NCBI GenBank assembly: GCA_902771935.1
Contig: CACXYM010000007.1
Coordinates: forward strand, 186,001 to 250,000
Reading direction: 5' to 3'
DNA: 64,000 nt
DNA from: an uncultured Bacteroidales bacterium
GTDB lineage: Bacteria; Bacteroidota; Bacteroidia; Bacteroidales; Paludibacteraceae
Every line of letters begins with the position of its first letter. The stretch's first letter is position 1. Of the stretch, positions 62,237 to 64,000 are shown piece by piece. Both the position numbers and the translations under genes were made by a program. The notes below the pieces were generated by a model. It saw nothing but the letters and a program-made list of their open reading frames with translations, searched no databases and had not been told where the DNA came from.

Positions 62237-63583
62237 TTGAAAAAGTGGATATTCATATTAGGGTTAATAGCAGTAAGTCTCGGCAGCCAAGCAGAGAAAT
62301 ACCGCACGCATGTAGTCACGCCTGAGACGGTTAAGTCGCTGCGGTTACGGTATGTGACGGTTAGTGATGCGGGTATAACCATACAGGACGGTGATCCGGA
62401 ACGTGTGTTCTTAGTGAAACGTTCAGGCGAAGAGATAGGTGAAGGTGGTGATGCACGCGGACGAGTGTTAGAGATCAGTTTTGACGAACTGAGCCATGAG
62501 GTGCGGCAGTACACGTATAAGGTGCAACATTTGAACGCCGATGGGACAGAGAGTAATTTGAGCAGTTACGAGTATGTAAGCGGATTCACTACAGGTGAGA
62601 TAACCAATTACGAGCATTCGTTGAATACGAGCGTGCTGTACACACACTATAGTTTCACTTTTCCCAACTCGGATATGCGGCTTTTGACCAGTGGCAACTA
62701 CGCGCTAAAGATATACGAAGACGGAGACGAGGACAAGACGGTAGCAACCGTAGTAGTGAGCGTAGTAGAGCCGGCTATATCAGTAGTCGGAAAAGTGAGA
62801 AGTGAGACAGATATAGAGATAAATAGGCGATTCCAACAATTGGACGTTTCGTTAAGCGTTGAAGGTGTAAGGTTTAACGGGCAGATGACGGATTACTTTA
62901 TTGTAGTAAGACAGAACGGCCGTTACGACAACGAGGCGTTTAAGCCTAAGCCAACGTATATTGAGAGTAATAAGCTGCGATACACAAACTGCAAGGAGTT
63001 GATATTCGAAGGCGGTAACGAGTACCGTCACTTTGATATTTTCTCGACCTACTTTGCAGGCGCAGGTGTAGATCGTATTGTTCATGACCGTACGGACTAC
63101 CATGCGGCATTATTCGCAGACGGGTGGCGTACAGGTAACTACATGCACGAGTTTGACGTAGATGGCCAATGGAAAATCAATGCAGAACGAACGCTATACG
63201 ACATGGACACGGAAGCTGAGTACATGTGGGTACATTGGGTAGTTCCTTGCGAGAATCCTTGGTTTGATGGTGCGGTATACGTAGGCGGAGACTTATTTGA
63301 AAACGATCTGAGTATGCGTAACCGTATGGCCTATGACGGTGATCGCAAGTGCTACTGGTTAGATGGTCTATTTAAACAGGGAGGATATGATTATCAGTAC
63401 TGGTTCGTGCCAAACCGTTCTGAACGTTTAGCGTTAAGCGCTGAGCGTATAGATAAGGCTGTGACGCTGGAGCGGACGGAAGGAAGCCACTGGGAGACGC
63501 GCAACGAATACACAATTTACGTGTACTATCGTCCATTCGGCAGCAGAGCAGACCAATTAGTAGGTCTGCAGGTGCTGCGGTAA
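62237..63583 (+). CDS. DUF5103 / type IX secretion system plug-type protein
   Basis: 448 residues from TTG at 62237, chosen because the preceding AAAGAGAG could act as a ribosome site and KKWIFILGLIAVSLGSQA is then a signal peptide; the ORF extends upstream into noise. The pattern AEKYRTHVVTPETVKSLRLR, VQHLNADGTESNLSSYEYVS, TGEITNYEHSLNTSVLYTHY and NPWFDGAVYVGGDL is the DUF5103 fold, named in part after the plug of the SprA translocon. It supports a working T9SS. Expected in the periplasm or outer membrane. Confidence 0.85.
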   Translation: MKKWIFILGLIAVSLGSQAEKYRTHVVTPETVKSLRLRYVTVSDAGITIQDGDPERVFLVKRSGEEIGEGGDARGRVLEISFDELSHEVRQYTYKVQHLNADGTESNLSSYEYVSGFTTGEITNYEHSLNTSVLYTHYSFTFPNSDMRLLTSGNYALKIYEDGDEDKTVATVVVSVVEPAISVVGKVRSETDIEINRRFQQLDVSLSVEGVRFNGQMTDYFIVVRQNGRYDNEAFKPKPTYIESNKLRYTNCKELIFEGGNEYRHFDIFSTYFAGAGVDRIVHDRTDYHAALFADGWRTGNYMHEFDVDGQWKINAERTLYDMDTEAEYMWVHWVVPCENPWFDGAVYVGGDLFENDLSMRNRMAYDGDRKCYWLDGLFKQGGYDYQYWFVPNRSERLALSAERIDKAVTLERTEGSHWETRNEYTIYVYYRPFGSRADQLVGLQVLR

Positions 63584-63587
63584 TAGA

Positions 63588-64000
63588 TTAGATTTCATCG
63601 TCGTTATAATAGTTATAGGAATCTTTAGGCGCGTAGCGCTTGAAGACTTTTCCGTATATAGCACTGCGGTACTTATCACCATATTTCTTTCGGCCGTATC
63701 CGTAGCCATAAGAGGATGTTCCGTATCCATAACCAGAATAGCCATAGCCATATCCGTACCCGTAGCCAGAGTGTCCTTCGGTAGGAATATCAGAGAGGAC
63801 GATTTGGACTTTCTCGGGCGACTCCATGACCTCAGAAATCTCCATGAGTGTCTGTTTGCAGAAGGATTTATTGGTCTGCATGCAACGAATGACATATAGT
63901 CCTATATCAGACAATTCGAGGATAGTATAAGCATCGGGGACGAGGCCAATAGGAGAAGTATCAATGATGATAAAATCATATTCTTGACGTAGTTGTTTGA
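63588..64000 (-). CDS. wzc: Wzc-type tyrosine kinase/polysaccharide export protein, C-terminal part (partial)
   Basis: The gene runs off the right edge. Visible residues include KQLRQEYDFIIIDTSPIGLV, the BY-kinase Walker B region, then LELSDIGLYVIRCMQTNKSF and a short acidic connector. The C-terminus is an extended Tyr/Gly tail: GYGYGYGYGYSGYGYG and SYGYGYGRKKYG, ending NYYNDDEI. Bacterial tyrosine kinases of this type autophosphorylate a C-terminal Tyr cluster during capsule polymer export; this tail is unusually rich. Convergent with the DUF5103 gene, which ends 4 bp away. Confidence 0.85.
   Translation of the reverse strand, partial: KQLRQEYDFIIIDTSPIGLVPDAYTILELSDIGLYVIRCMQTNKSFCKQTLMEISEVMESPEKVQIVLSDIPTEGHSGYGYGYGYGYSGYGYGTSSYGYGYGRKKYGDKYRSAIYGKVFKRYAPKDSYNYYNDDEI

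Overview
The window is chromosomal DNA of a Bacteroidota bacterium, most likely order Bacteroidales. Three things support this. Nearly every promoter is a TAnnTTTGC box with a TTTG element 20 bp upstream. The gene neighbourhoods are typical of the group: hpf-xerC, two deoxynucleoside kinases next to an EF-G paralogue, DUF1599-DoxX-tpiA, and waaA-hisS. It also has a DUF5103 (type IX secretion plug) protein and an Mpi-type serine invertase. The lineage below order is not determined; secreted proteins with a short shared C-terminal tail suggest a gut or rumen group near Paludibacteraceae or Prevotellaceae (inference).

1-19.6 kb is an amino-sugar locus. It holds a lipoprotein amidohydrolase (cut by the window edge), a DeoR/AgaR-type regulator, a minus-strand operon agaS - kbaZ-like - acetylesterase - PfkB kinase - secreted metallophosphoesterase, two large secreted multidomain proteins, a small Gly-rich peptide gene, and a second operon of FHS-family sugar transporter - NahK-like N-acetylhexosamine 1-kinase - CBM9-like protein. 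Together they suggest uptake and phosphorylation of GalNAc/galactosamine-type sugars, isomerisation to tagatose phosphate, a second phosphorylation and aldol cleavage. Three promoters here share a palindrome AAAATATGTT-N4-AACATATTTT exactly 29 nt upstream of the -7 box, and the two control regions share TTTCGTAAC(G/C)TTTCGAAAA operators.

19.6-34.5 kb is housekeeping: yifB/comM, an aminotransferase, a degenerate ArsF-like protein, a metallophosphoesterase, an outer-membrane protein, mutS2, DUF721, a LysM glucosaminidase, hpf, xerC, two dNKs, a GTPase-divergent EF-G2, and the mpi invertase divergent from uvrA.

34.5-44.3 kb holds a shortened UvrA, a lipid kinase, an exosortase-family protein and a tsaD with an apparent 37-nt deletion, then a small defence-type island. 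The island is an MNT-HEPN pair, a highly structured non-coding segment, an EcoRI-family adenine methyltransferase and a DUF262-HNH protein. It ends in a terminator, an 88-bp tandem repeat with two palindromes, and an 11-bp tandem repeat.

44.3-64 kb is again core: waaA, hisS, DUF1599, DoxX/BT_3928-type, a C10 peptidase, tpiA, gamma-carbonic anhydrase family, pyrH, frr, an Omp85-like barrel, rsgA, a ClpB lacking its N-domain, a second Omp85-like barrel, DUF819, an acyltransferase, an unknown secreted helical protein, tRNA-Thr(CGT), the DUF5103 protein, and the C-terminus of a Wzc-type tyrosine kinase. No prophage, insertion sequence, CRISPR array or rRNA is visible.
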